DNA from: Notospermus geniculatus
Taxonomy: Eukaryota; Nemertea; Pilidiophora; Heteronemertea; Lineidae
Length of the DNA stretch: 64,000 nt
Direction: 5' to 3'
Assembly: GCA_002633025.1 (NCBI GenBank)
Contig: NMRB01000179.1
Coordinates: forward strand, 389,787-453,786
Below the pieces are notes generated by a model. The model worked only from the letters and a program-made list of their open reading frames with translations. It did no database searches and was not told the origin of the DNA. Below, piece by piece: positions 1 through 9,887 of the stretch (position 1 is its first letter; the number at the start of each line of letters is the position of its first letter). The translations under genes were made by a program, and so were the position numbers.

Positions 1-123
1 CGGGTCACTGACTCTCATTCCACCTCATGGACTCATGTCAACGGAGGACCTTCAGAGAGCTTTTGACGAACCACCACCAGGCGTTAGAAAAGTTGTCATT
101 GCTACAAATGTTGCTGAGACAAG
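1..123 (+). CDS. DEAH-box RNA helicase, internal exon
   Basis: Read in frame 2 from base 2, this stretch encodes a piece of the second RecA-like lobe of a DEAH/RHA helicase. It contains PPPGVRKVVIATNVAET, which is helicase motif V, preceded by a PPHGLMSTEDLQRAF segment. These enzymes use ATP to unwind or remodel RNA. The exon ends at a GTAGGT donor (intron from 124) in phase 2. Joining it to the acceptor at 543 restores the family string ATNVAETSLTIPDIVYVIDCG, with the S codon split across the junction, so the exon pair is real. The STEDLQRAF/PPPGVRK/IPD combination most resembles DHX29, but DHX35 and DHX36 types share much of it, so I give no symbol. The 5' part of the gene lies left of the window. 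Confidence 0.85.
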
Positions 124-543
124 GTAGGTAGAGAAATTGTGCATTGATCTGTTCAGGCGCGGATCCAGAGGGGGGGTTTAGGGGCCGTGACCCCCTGCTC
201 GCCACCACCAATGTTTTTTCTTCTTCAAAATTTGCGACAATAAGCAAGAAACGCAAGAATAAAGCTTCTGTTTTCATACTGAGATGCCAGGAAATCCAGC
301 TACGGCCTTTTAGATTTCAAAATTTTCTGGGGAAGACACCCAGACCCCCCGTCGGCGCGGGCATCTTCGGCGCCAGCCTGCAACGACAGCCCTCGGCGGC
401 CCTGACCCCCCTCTGCCAAAAATCTTCCATACTTATCAGGGCCAATAATGCTATGGCTTCGGCCCTGATGGAAAGATACAAATACACAAATATCTCGCAC
501 TACCGGTTATTCTCTCTTACTTGTATCATTTTCACGTTTCTAG
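124..543 (+). other. Helicase intron holding a SINE/MITE-like insertion
   Basis: GT-AG intron between the two helicase exons. From about 154 it carries a GGCGCGGATCCAG-type repeat start. About 350-425 matches 56300-56375 closely: both hold CGGCGCGG(G/A)CATCTTCGG and the CTGACCCCC..CTCTGCCAAAAATC tail. The short ORFs here come from the repeat and are not genes. Confidence 0.7.
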
Positions 544-600
544 TCTTACAATCCCCGACATTGTTTATGTCATCGACTGTGGAAAGATCAACCTGTTGAT
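544..600 (+). CDS. DEAH-box RNA helicase, next exon (truncated by gap)
   Basis: Follows a TTTCTAG acceptor ending at 543. With the two bases carried from the previous exon it reads SLTIPDIVYVIDCGKINLL, the segment after motif V in DEAH helicases. A possible donor, GTAnAG, begins at 601 and contains the ambiguous base at 604. I could not find later exons (for example motif VI, QRxGRAGR) downstream on the + strand, although the gene should continue that way. Either they lie in sequence lost at the single-N join or the intron is very long. The exact 3' end is uncertain. Confidence 0.75.
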
Positions 601-603
601 GTA

Positions 604-604
604 N
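604..604. other. Single-N assembly join
   Basis: One ambiguous base right after helicase exon sequence. Because the helicase does not continue downstream, and because another single N in this window (8690) marks an unmerged contig overlap, this may be a contig join with missing sequence. Confidence 0.5.
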
Positions 605-1945
605 AGCTGGCGGGTGTGGGCAGTGGTACTTCAAAGCTACTTTGCACACACCCACCAACCAAAAACCATCCTTCACACGTTCCTATCACTCTGGATGTTA
701 TGTGGGTAGAATTCAACAAGGCACAGTTATGTTTTAATCATACAATTTATTTCCTAAAATCCAACATATTCCAATCCCAAAGGGTAGTGAAGATGCTCTC
801 GGCAAGGTTGCTATAACTGTCGACACAAAAAATGATGCAGGGTAACTAAACAATTTGACGTAGAGGCCCAAATACTTGATGAATGTTTACAATACAATAC
901 AACTGAGCTTCTGAGCCTACAATAACACTTGCATAATGTATTCTGGGCCCTGACCCAGTGTATTCAATGCTGAAATGGTATTTTTACTGTAAACCTTCCA
1001 AATATTTGGCCTGTCCTTTGATAAACGTGCCCAATGAATACATGACTAAATTACTATCGGGCAAATCGCCTGGTGAAACTATCACACAGTACAATTCTCT
1101 CAACGTGCACAGGCTCTTTACACAGCCTTATAGACAGTACAATAATCTTTTTGAGTAGTTCGTTACCCTTTTTCATATGTCGTAATTGTGGATTTATACA
1201 TGTGTATTGTAAGCTATTCTGAACGAAAATTGTTTGGTTTTGGGCCTTTTTCTAGCCCATGTTTCCTCATAGTCATACTAGTTGTCAATCCTGTCAGTAA
1301 CTAACTACATTGTATCACTACTACAGCATGAACTTCGTGCATGGCATTTACCTGTACATGGATCAGATCTGACACAATCTAAGTGATCATGCACATGCAA
1401 TGTTACCCTGATTCTAGTGGATACCAGTATTAACCTGTCAACTGGGTTGGACGTAATACGACGTCACTGTGGCACCCGGGGAAACACCCCAGGATCGTAG
1501 CATGGGTAGAACGTGATAGTACACCTTGCAGAAATGGGCTCGTCACAGTGCATAGGACGTTATATTACGCCTAGAAACTTGTGTGTAAATTGACTTTTTT
1601 GCAATAGGGGGCAATTTAACCAAAAAAATAACACAGTTAACGCAGTAAAGCCTACATGTAGTTTCGACGACTCTAAAACCATGTTGTAAGCTCCCTACCA
1701 AAGAAGATGCGTACTTCAAATCAGTGAAATCTTTTTCAAAACTATACTTTCCACATTAAGTGGCAAATTAATTTAGAGATTAAATAATCCTTAGAGGAAT
1801 ATACTTAATTATGATTACGAATAGATATTTGGCACATGTCTATACTCCATTACCTATATCTTTTTCAAATAAGAAAAGTCACTAGGTTTTGAGGCTTCTG
1901 CTTCATAAATAAAACGTTACTGGCTACAAAGCAAGGAAGTTATTT
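605..1945. other. Non-coding stretch, nothing recognised
   Basis: I see no ORF with family features, no RNA gene and no clear repeat structure between the single N and the first MITE copy at 1947. Confidence 0.5.
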
Positions 1946-1946
1946 G

Positions 1947-2137
1947 TGTGGCGGTCTAGGAAAACATGTCTCATGCCGCTGAATGATCAACAAGGGCTGT
2001 CAGATTGCCTGTGCATTGATCTGCTACTGTTTACCTGTTACGTACTACATTTCAGCTATTGAAATGTGCGGGTTCACCAAGGCCTTTAACACTTTCCTCA
2101 AATGCAACATCCGATGGGTTTTCCTAGACCGCCCCAC
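1947..2137. mobile_element. MITE family A, copy 1
   Basis: About 190 bp. It begins GGCGGTCTAGGAAAAC and ends GGGTTTTCCTAGACCGCC, so the ends are inverted repeats. The interior (TGAATGATCAACAAGGGCTG and on) is nearly identical to the copies at 3350 and 9985. The short ORF over it is an artefact of the repeat. Confidence 0.85.
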
Positions 2138-2538
2138 ATTTTCAAAGATACATGTACACTTAAAGATATCAAAGATATCGAGAACAACATTACAAATTAT
2201 TCAAATCTTCAGGTGATGAATCAGGATAAACAATGAACCAACACCTCTAATTGCATATCAGAATCGGCAGGATGCAGTCTGCCTTCCCACCCAGACAGAT
2301 AAAGTACTGAATTAAACATAACAAACATAAAACCTCGGCGGACTTGCCAAAAATTTCGAATACCACAAGAAAAATGCACATCTAACTGTTACATCCAAAG
2401 ATGAACATGAACATAGGAATCATGGTTAAAAATGATTAGCATTACTAAGGCAAGTCGGAACTACACAGAACTATGTGACACTTAAATATTATCCTCTTTG
2501 AAATGTATGATGCAACTTCCAACATGTGACACCCTTAC

Positions 2539-2711
2539 GGCGCCTGTCCACGGGAGAATTTTCACGCGCAAGTTGGCTCACAATGGGTAACTCAACTGCG
2601 AATCGTTGTTCGTGTCATTGGTCTCAGCGTAAGCCGTAAGGAAACAAACAATGGTGAATTGCCCATTGTGAGCCAACTTCTGCGAGAAAACTCTCAGATG
2701 GATAGGCGCCT
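2539..2711. mobile_element. Inverted-repeat element, GGCGCCT ends
   Basis: Left arm GGCGCCTGTCCACGGGAGA; right arm ends CTCTCAGATGGATAGGCGCC. The inner arms (CAAGTTGGCTCACAATGGG and its complement) also pair. Fragments of the same family lie at 12465-12555 and 22275-22540. Confidence 0.7.
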
Positions 2712-2802
2712 TTATTTATTTTTATGGCCACAACCTCTGAAGGTTGGGGGCATTATGTTTGGGCCTGTGCGTTGGTGTTGGTGTCCGTTAACATTTGATT
2801 TC

Positions 2803-2922
2803 TGGGCCCATATTCATAAAACCTTGCTAGCTTAGTTGGCTGCTAGTTGTTTACATTGGCCTGTACAAACTAGGCACTTTAGCAGGCAACTAAGCCCAGC
2901 AGTGTTTTATGAATATGGGTCC
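2803..2922. mobile_element. MITE family 'CCCATATTCATAAAAC', uninterrupted copy
   Basis: A 120-bp near-palindrome with TGGGCCCATATTCATAAAAC on the left and its complement on the right. The same element sits inside another repeat at 46770-46890. Confidence 0.8.
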
Positions 2923-3349
2923 TGGCAGTTAACTTGAGAATGCTTTGAGCGATCAACCCGAAATTTTTTAGCAAACGGGTTTTTACAGTTCCGCTTCAGA
3001 AAGTTTGATCAGAGATTTGATAGTGTGAATCGGGCTTTATTTGAAGTGCAATATGCATGGTTCAAGTGAAGACCACTGACAAGTAATGTGAAACACACAG
3101 GGTTTTTACAAAACATAAGCTCGACTGACAACCAGTGAACACAGAACATGAAACACTTCAGCAGAAAGTCAACTCTACAGCAGTAAATGTATGCATGAAA
3201 AACATGGCCAGGAAGATTATCAAGATTATTTTAAGACAATTATGGTAGAAAGAAATACGTATGTAAATGTATAATTCTGAGGATTTTCAGTTGTTATGTA
3301 CGCAGTTACTGAGTGTTGCAGATAGCTCTCTGAACAAACACCACTAAAT

Positions 3350-3540
3350 GTGAGGCAGTCTAGGAAAACCCGGCGGATGTCACTGAATGATCAACAAGGG
3401 CTGTCAGATTGCCTGTGCATTGATCTGCTACTGTTCACCTGTTACGAAGTACATTTCAGCTATTGAAATGTGTGGTTCACCAAGGCCTTTAACACTTAAC
3501 TCAAATGTGACATCCGACGGGTTTTCCTAGATGGCCTCAC
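3350..3540. mobile_element. MITE family A, copy 2
   Basis: Begins GTGAGGCAGTCTAGGAAAAC and ends GTTTTCCTAGATGGCCTCAC, with the same roughly 130-bp core as copies 1 and 3. Confidence 0.85.
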
Positions 3541-3625
3541 AAATAACAGGAGAATTTCACTGAAAATTTATCTCATCTTCCTAAATATCAGTTGCATGTG
3601 AATGAAAATTTATAATTGGTTACCT

Positions 3626-3734
3626 GGGGCCTGTTCAAAAAGTGACTTCAAGCTACGGTAATGGTACCTATAAGTGGAAAATGCATTGAAGTTAATGCTA
3701 CCATTAGCTTATAGTCACTTTATGAAACAGGCCC
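3626..3734. mobile_element. Small hairpin element, GGGGCCTGTTCA ends
   Basis: Left end GGGGCCTGTTCAAAAAGTGAC is mirrored by AGTCACTTTATGAAACAGGC. A one-armed relic of the same family lies at about 10460-10507 in the castor 10587-10290 intron zone. Confidence 0.7.
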
Positions 3735-4202
3735 ATGGTATTTAACACATTTTCTGCAACACCCCATAATACCAGAAAGCAGTTTCATGGTGTAATGATA
3801 TAATTATACTGGTTGATAACAATATGGTTTTATTGCATATTTTCTGTATGAAAGTGATGGTGGAGGCAAGTAGAAATATTTACTAATGGGAACTTCTTGA
3901 TACATTACCAAGTCCATTGAGAGACCTGCTTCTACACTTATAAATGTTAAATTAATGTTGGTGGAATCAAGAAATTGCCAAAATGTTCAGTCAACTGGCT
4001 TTCCAAACTTCCTATCATTGGCAACTGTATACAGCTTCCTTTTATTAGGGCTTTAAGCTAATTTTAACCTTGTGTCAGTCAAGTTGTACCATGAGTTAAT
4101 CAACTGTTTAAATGTCTTATCGACTGTTTAAATGTCTTGCATGTCTTCGGAAGTTATAAGTTCAGTTGCACTGTTTAATGTTTTTATGATAATAGTGAGT
4201 TT

Positions 4203-4336
4203 AAGGAACTATACGTTAACATTAACGCTAATGATAATTACATCAAAATGACGTCACCCCCAGAAGAAATACAACAGATTCATTCAATGTTACATCAAAA
4301 TGATGTCATTAACGTTAGCGTTAACATATGGTTTCT
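4203..4336. repeat. Inverted repeat with CRE-like sites
   Basis: GTTAACATTAACGCTAATGA on the left pairs with CATTAACGTTAGCGTTAACA on the right. Between them ACATCAAAATGACGTCA occurs twice in direct orientation, the second time as ATGATGTCA. Confidence 0.6.
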
Positions 4337-4497
4337 TAAAAACACTAATAATTGCAATTAATCTGTCCATGATTTCTTTGTCTTATTTCTACAAATACAT
4401 GTACTTGCTGAATAAAAGAACTTCCCCACTCTGTCTACTTAGTTCAGTCATTCAACAACAGGTGTTAAATGTCTTGCTTAAAAAATGAAAATTTTAT

Positions 4498-4865
4498 TTC
4501 TTAGGGTTATTCGCGTGCGCTCATGCAGAACCATAATAACGTCTTTAAAATTAAAAAATACACATTTCGGAGATGGTTATTCGCGTGCGCTCATGTGGAA
4601 CTTTAATAACATCTGTCACTTTCAGGACGTTATTACGGTTCCGCATGAGCGCACGCGAATAACCCCTCTCCGAAATGTATATTCTTTAAAGATGTTATTA
4701 ACGTTCCGCATGAGCGCACGCGAATAACCCCTGTTCAAAATGTGTATTTTTTAAAGACATTATTAACGTTCCGCATGAGCGCACGCGAATAACCCCTGTT
4801 CAAAATGTGCATTTTTTAAAGACGTTATTACAGTTCCGCATGAACGCACGCAAATAACCCTAAGT
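4498..4865. repeat. Tandem array with opposite-facing halves, about 65-bp unit
   Basis: The core CGCATGAGCGCACGCGAATA recurs at about 4642, 4707, 4772 and 4837, a step of 65 bp. Its reverse complement occurs at about 4507 and 4575. Two units facing one way are therefore followed by four facing the other, and transcripts could fold into long stems. The short ORFs here are by-products. Confidence 0.8.
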
Positions 4866-5010
4866 CATCAATGCTCAGTAGGGAATTCTTTATTCAGCAC
4901 GTTTCAGGCTGTACATGTATCACACAAAGTAAGAATATTTGTAGACAAAGACCAAGAAAACATGGAAAGGTACATAGCAATTACTATCATCTGAACATTA
5001 ACAGTGCAAT

Positions 5011-5242
5011 TACTGTAAAGCAGGATAATTTTGCGGCTGGAAATTTTCGCGAATCAAGAATTATAGACATATTCGCAGCAGGATATTTTCGCGAGTCTCT
5101 GACATTTTTGTCAGTTTTTTTTCAAGGACCGTATTTATCACTTGTGTGTACTCATATTCGCGACAGGAAATTTTCGCGACTCATACACTCTCGGGAAATT
5201 CACAAAAATTTCCTGCACGCGAAATTTTCCTGCTTTACAGTA
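5011..5242. mobile_element. Inverted-repeat element, TACTGTAAAGCAGGA ends
   Basis: TACTGTAAAGCAGGAtAATTTT at the left mirrors GAAATTTTCCTGCTTTACAGTA at the right. The internal ATTTTCGCG motif is repeated four times. Confidence 0.75.
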
Positions 5243-5675
5243 CTGTACCGGTACTTAATAACTTCCTAGTAAGACATGTAGGACCTTCAAACAGTTGATT
5301 AATTCACTGTAGAACTTGACTGAAACAAGGTAACAAATGAGTGACCCGTTGAAAAACTTGGGCTGACCGCACAGAAAGTCCGATAGTGATTGAAATGGCA
5401 CAACACAAGTTGAGCTTACTCCTCAGATTCCACATACCTCTCAAAACACATCCAATTTTTCCCTCCACCATCCACTTCCATATATGGGCGGATTTTACTC
5501 TAAAATTTTTAACAGCAGCATTCATGCATTACACAATGCATATATATAATGTACAGACAAAAACAGCAGTTTGAAAACCAGAATTCTAGACCTTCCACAC
5601 CCGTGATAGCTGTATGGACAAAACTTTCTCACAGAAATTTGATTAAGCGTGAAACAAATGTGCATTACAGCTAAG

Positions 5676-5809
5676 GCTGACTTTACATCGGATGACACGC
5701 GACACGAACACGCAGACGAACAATGAAAGGTCTCATGGGGATGAATCCTTTGTGAAGCCATTGTTCGCCTGCGTGTTCGTGTCACGTGTCATCCGATGTA
5801 AAGTCAGTA
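5676..5809. mobile_element. Inverted-repeat element with about 50-bp arms
   Basis: Left arm starts GGCTGACTTTACATCGGATG and right arm ends CATCCGATGTAAAGTCAG. The pairing runs about 50 bp on each side, leaving a short loop. Confidence 0.8.
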
Positions 5810-5866
5810 TAAGAGGTGAATGGTTCAAGTATGGGGAAGATATTACAAGGACAGCAGTACAAGAAA

Positions 5867-6045
5867 ACAATATACTGGAAGTAGATTCCAGTATGTTCTA
5901 GTAAAACAATATACAGGAAGTATTCCGGTATATTCTAGTAAAACAATATACTGGAAGTATATTCCGGTATATTCTAGTAAAACAATATACTGGAAGTATA
6001 TTCCTGTATGTTCTAGTAAAATAATATACTGGAAGTATACTCTCA
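5867..6045. repeat. 38-bp tandem repeat, about 5 copies
   Basis: ACAATATAC recurs at 5867, 5905, 5943, 5981 and (variant) 6019. The unit includes GGAAGTATATTCC, itself palindromic, and TATATTCTAGTAAA. ORFs on both strands here are repeat artefacts. Confidence 0.85.
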
Positions 6046-6484
6046 CCATAAGGCTGAAAGCTGAAGTTTCCACCAATTAGTGAAATATGGAGAATGTATA
6101 TTTTAAGGTCATTTTGGGATTGGATATTCCTTCTGAACATTTTCACAACTTTTCAAGTCATTTGTCACACAGCAGCATTGGACACTGATAACCACTTGGT
6201 ACCGGTACTACGTAGGCTAAATGAATTCCCCACACAACATTCCACTAACACTGCATCGAAACTTGCTGATAGCACTCTGCCAAAAATACCATGTTCAATT
6301 ACCGGTAACTGTTTTTGACGAATTTCAATTTTTTTAAACAATAGGGCCGACTGGCATCTACCAAAGCGGTCAATTTGGACAAAATTACCTCTCCCTTTCC
6401 TAAATTTCTGCAGCAATTGTTTGCTTGGAACCCCATGCAACAAACTTTAAATTGGCAGAATGCTAAAGACCATTCTCAAATAAA

Positions 6485-6666
6485 GATCTGCACACTTCTG
6501 CCAAAATCTCAATCGTAACCTCGATCTGAAGCTGAACGACGCGACGCAGACAACCCCACGACAGTGACTTCGAAGATGTCGACCATTGCTGAATCATGGA
6601 CTGCATCACGTCACCCGGTTTCAGATCGAGGTTGTGGTTGCATTTTGGCAGAAGTGCACAGATCTG
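6485..6666. mobile_element. Inverted-repeat element, AGATCTG ends
   Basis: AGATCTGCACACTTCTGCCA at the left mirrors TGGCAGAAGTGCACAGATCT at the right. An inner arm around CCTCGATCTGAA also pairs. Confidence 0.75.
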
Positions 6667-7445
6667 CGGATTCGAGAATCGTCTATTGAGCTATATTTTC
6701 TTGCATTGCAAGAAGGAACTGACCTTACCAACCATTCATCTGGCCAAAATACACGACCCATACCACAATCAAGAAAGGGTAAACAGTTTCAAGCAGTTTA
6801 AATAGGAATAAACACAGTATGGTTTTGTTTTCTAATGTTAAATAATATGGCAAAATATATGTATGGTAATATAAAACATTACCGCATTAACCCCGAACAG
6901 GTTGTATAAAAATCAACAAGGTATAAGCTGTACAAAGTATATACACAAACTTGTGATACGTTTGGTTGCTGAATAAAGTCAATGGTTGGAAATCGTGGTT
7001 GAATGGTTAGTTATTTACTCTGCGTGTCCTCTGATTGTGAAACTAAGGTGACAAATATTTTTCAATCAGTTCCATAGGACGTGAGAAAACTGACGGATTA
7101 TGCCATCTGCTGGATTCTGGGGCAGATGAGGTCAGTTGAAGTTCAGGTAAAATGTAAAACTGCTGTACCACGGTGAAGAGTGCATCTTCAACATAAATTT
7201 AGGAGAACCTCTTGAAGGGGACAGTAAACATACCAAATAGTATAACTGGAGGAAAAGTGAAAATTTATCTCCTGCGAGCAGCTAGGACAGCTGGCTTCCT
7301 GTCACTTCAGAATATAACACTCATATTGCATGTGGTGAATATCATAAATCAAGCCAAGAAAGCCACTCAGGTACAGCGTTATGTAACAAGTAGCTGTCAT
7401 CCACTCTTCAATGAAATAATGGCATTGAATGAAGACTTGAAGTAC
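6667..7445. other. Castor 3' flank, including probable 3' UTR
   Basis: Lies immediately downstream of the castor stop on the - strand. I could not pick a convincing minus-strand AATAAA poly(A) signal. The ORF at 7212-7469 overlaps the castor end on the other strand and has no family features. Confidence 0.4.
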
Positions 7446-9887
7446 TCAAGACAGGGAGACACCACTTGAAGATGGATTCTTAACTTGTGCGCCACTCGAA
7501 TCGTTCATATTGACAACAGTGAAGCGTCCGAGCCCAGCATGCTTCAATCTGTGTGGGGCCATCTGCGATTGGCCAACAACGGCAGAACCACACACGATAC
7601 AATGATAATGTGTTTGTCTCTGATTATGCTTACAGTCCTCCTTACAACTCTGGCTTTGCGAAAACTTCTGAAACCCCTGAGAGACGAAGAAATCCTTTTT
7701 ATTGTGTTGTTTGCGGTGTGTGGTAACTTTTATCGTGTCCGTACATGTGAATGGACACTTGAGACAGTGAAAATGCGTAGCTTGATTCGAGAACAGACAC
7801 TTTGGAAATCCACAATCAAGATTTGCCCGGTACTGCTCAAAGTCATTGCCTGTGATCTTATCAATACGTTCATGGCGTAGTGTGTGCTGTTCTATACGTA
7901 TACGGCTACAAATACCAAAGCCACAACTTTTCCGTTTACAGTGGAAATGTGTTGTACTCTGACGGTACGAGCAGCCGCGGCGGCCACAATCCTCGTGCGC
8001 CCAGTACCGTGTATATCCATCTGGAACTGGTTCATCTTTGTATACACGTGGGCTCGTCACACGGCGCTGTTTCACAACGACAGCATCAGCATCGACGTAA
8101 TCGCCGTGATCCTGGGTCAAGGTCCTCTTCCTTCCAGAACGACGCAAACCAGAATCATCCAATGAGCTACACATCTCTGGTGAGCTATCCAAGTCGATTT
8201 CAAGGTTACCCTCCAGACTGTCGTTAGTCGCGTCATTATCAATGCTTTCGCTGTTTTCAATGTGCAACATAGCATCCCGTTTCTTCTGAGCGATCGCCAT
8301 CATGTTAGAGAATTCTTCACCGTTCAGATTCAGCGAAGAATTCAAATCAGACGCAAAAGAAGAGCTTTCCTCATCGTCGAGAATACCATTACGTGATGAA
8401 CCAGGTGACCTCGCTATCAACTTGGGTTGTTTATTTCTCTCAAATTTTATTCCATGACGCCCGACATGCGTTTTCAGTCTTTCAGGATCAGAAAATGCTT
8501 GATTACAGTCAAAACAATGATAATGGTCACGTTTCTTTAGCTTACAAAATGGCCGACCGCAGTTCTGGTCGATAACATAATGCATCTTGGATCTGAGTGA
8601 ATGCCAACTTTCCATCGGCGGTGTATGGGCCGTTTTTTGCTGCAGCAAGACGGACAACGGTAAGGATTTCTGTCCTGAGAGTGGATTGGNCTGCAGCAAG
8701 ACGGACAACGGTAAGGATTTCTGTCCTGAGAGTGGATTGGTTGGATCGAGTGTGGACTCGGATTGCGATCCGTTGCCGTTGGATTCCAGGTTTGAAGCGG
8801 ACTCTAAATCCTTAAGAGCTTCGGCTGCAGCACTTGCTTGCTGGAGGGTGATCTCGCCTGATGTCAGATTTGAGGTAGAAGTACTTGCAGCTACGATGAT
8901 AGGGGTCGCCATGGTTGCTGTTGGAAGCGCCATGATTGGTGCCGTGATGATGGGTAGGGCGTTAGGTACGCTAGCAACACCCAACATAGGCGCTGCATTC
9001 GCCATGGGGACAAAGATGGGTGAATTTGCAGATGAGGTCAGGAACGGAGGAATGCTAGCGATGGGGCGAACAAGCGACGGTTCCAGCTTCACAGGGATAG
9101 GTTGCTGAATATCTGACGATGTTTTCGGAGCGATCGGTTTATGAGGAATTGTTGACATAGGATAGAATGTTCCGGACGCTTTGACGATGGTTTTGGATTT
9201 TAAATCATCGAGTGGCGAACCTGGTTTCTTCTCCGGCTCCTCTGCGGGTTTTGTCGATTTTGGTCTATCATGGTGTTTCTTATCGTGCTGAAACATCGTA
9301 CTATGGCGGACGAACGCGTAATCACAACGTGGTCGAACGCAATGAAAATGGCGGTTGCTTTTGTTGTTCTGACAATGTGGGCGACGGCAATTCACGCCGC
9401 GGTCGAAGAATTCAAACCCCTCCATGATCGACACGTAATTGTGGAACTCTCGAGCATGAAGGTTCATAACTTCTGTCGAATTGGTCACATGATGGCAACG
9501 TGGCCGCACGCAGTGATAATGTTCCTTGGTGTAGTATTCACACAACTCATCAGGGCAGGGAAGACCAGGTTCAAACATCTTGAATCCGTTCACAATTTTC
9601 GACGAACTGGACAGAAACATTTCCCGTGTAAGCTTTACACTGATCGGTGTACTTGTCTCATGCAGTGCATTCTCCGTTACACTAACTTTCGGTACCGATG
9701 GGATTTCATCCTTTGGGTATTTTGGAGGACGTCCACGTTTCCGTCGGAGAAGACCATCAGTAGGAACCACTGGTTGTTCTATGCGCCACTTGGTGGTCAT
9801 CTTGTTCCGTTGTTGTTCATGATACCGATGATGTTTGAGACGTGACAAAGGTGGCGCCGCTGCGTCGAATACCTGACTACACTCAGG
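7446..9887 (-). CDS. CASZ1: Castor coding exon 10 (fingers 6-12, stop)
   Basis: Acceptor TCTTTCAG; begins [23 protein letters not shown], the end of finger 6. Then come an AT-hook-like [10 protein letters not shown] and fingers 7 and 8 ([18 protein letters not shown]). An Ala/Ser/Pro-rich stretch holds VKLEP (SUMO consensus). Fingers 9 to 12 follow ([30 protein letters not shown]) with the conserved [25 protein letters not shown]-like block split by the family spacing. TGA at 7446-7448. An NLS-like RRSGRKR lies before finger 10. The exon contains the false 51-nt insertion at 8640-8690. Confidence 0.96.
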   Translation of the reverse strand, partial: PECSQVFDAAAPPLSRLKHHRYHEQQRNKMTTKWRIEQPVVPTDGLLRRKRGRPPKYPKDEIPSVPKVSVTENALHETSTPISVKLTREMFLSSSSKIVNGFKMFEPGLPCPDELCEYYTKEHYHCVRPRCHHVTNSTEVMNLHAREFHNYVSIMEGFEFFDRGVNCRRPHCQNNKSNRHFHCVRPRCDYAFVRHSTMFQHDKKHHDRPKSTKPAEEPEKKPGSPLDDLKSKTIVKASGTFYPMSTIPHKPIAPKTSSDIQQPIPVKLEPSLVRPIASIPPFLTSSANSPIFVPMANAAPMLGVASVPNALPIITAPIMALPTATMATPIIVAASTSTSNLTSGEITLQQASAAAEALKDLESASNLESNGNGSQSESTLDPTNPLSGQKSLPLSVLLQXNPLSGQKSLPLSVLLQQKTAHTPPMESWHSLRSKMHYVIDQNCGRPFCKLKKRDHYHCFDCNQAFSDPERLKTHVGRHGIKFERNKQPKLIARSPGSSRNGILDDEESSSFASDLNSSLNLNGEEFSNMMAIAQKKRDAMLHIENSESIDNDATNDSLEGNLEIDLDSSPEMCSSLDDSGLRRSGRKRTLTQDHGDYVDADAVVVKQRRVTSPRVYKDEPVPDGYTRYWAHEDCGRRGCSYRQSTTHFHCKRKSCGFGICSRIRIEQHTLRHERIDKITGNDFEQYRANLDCGFPKCLFSNQATHFHCLKCPFTCTDTIKVTTHRKQHNKKDFFVSQGFQKFSQSQSCKEDCKHNQRQTHYHCIVCGSAVVGQSQMAPHRLKHAGLGRFTVVNMNDSSGAQVKNPSSSGVSLS

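Noticed and set aside
4498-4865. CRISPR-like array
   Set aside because: Units are contiguous tandem repeats with inverted halves, without spacers, in a eukaryotic genome.
7485-9845. Several + strand ORFs of 60-190 codons
   Set aside because: They are antisense shadows of castor exon 10; the minus strand has the conserved zinc fingers.
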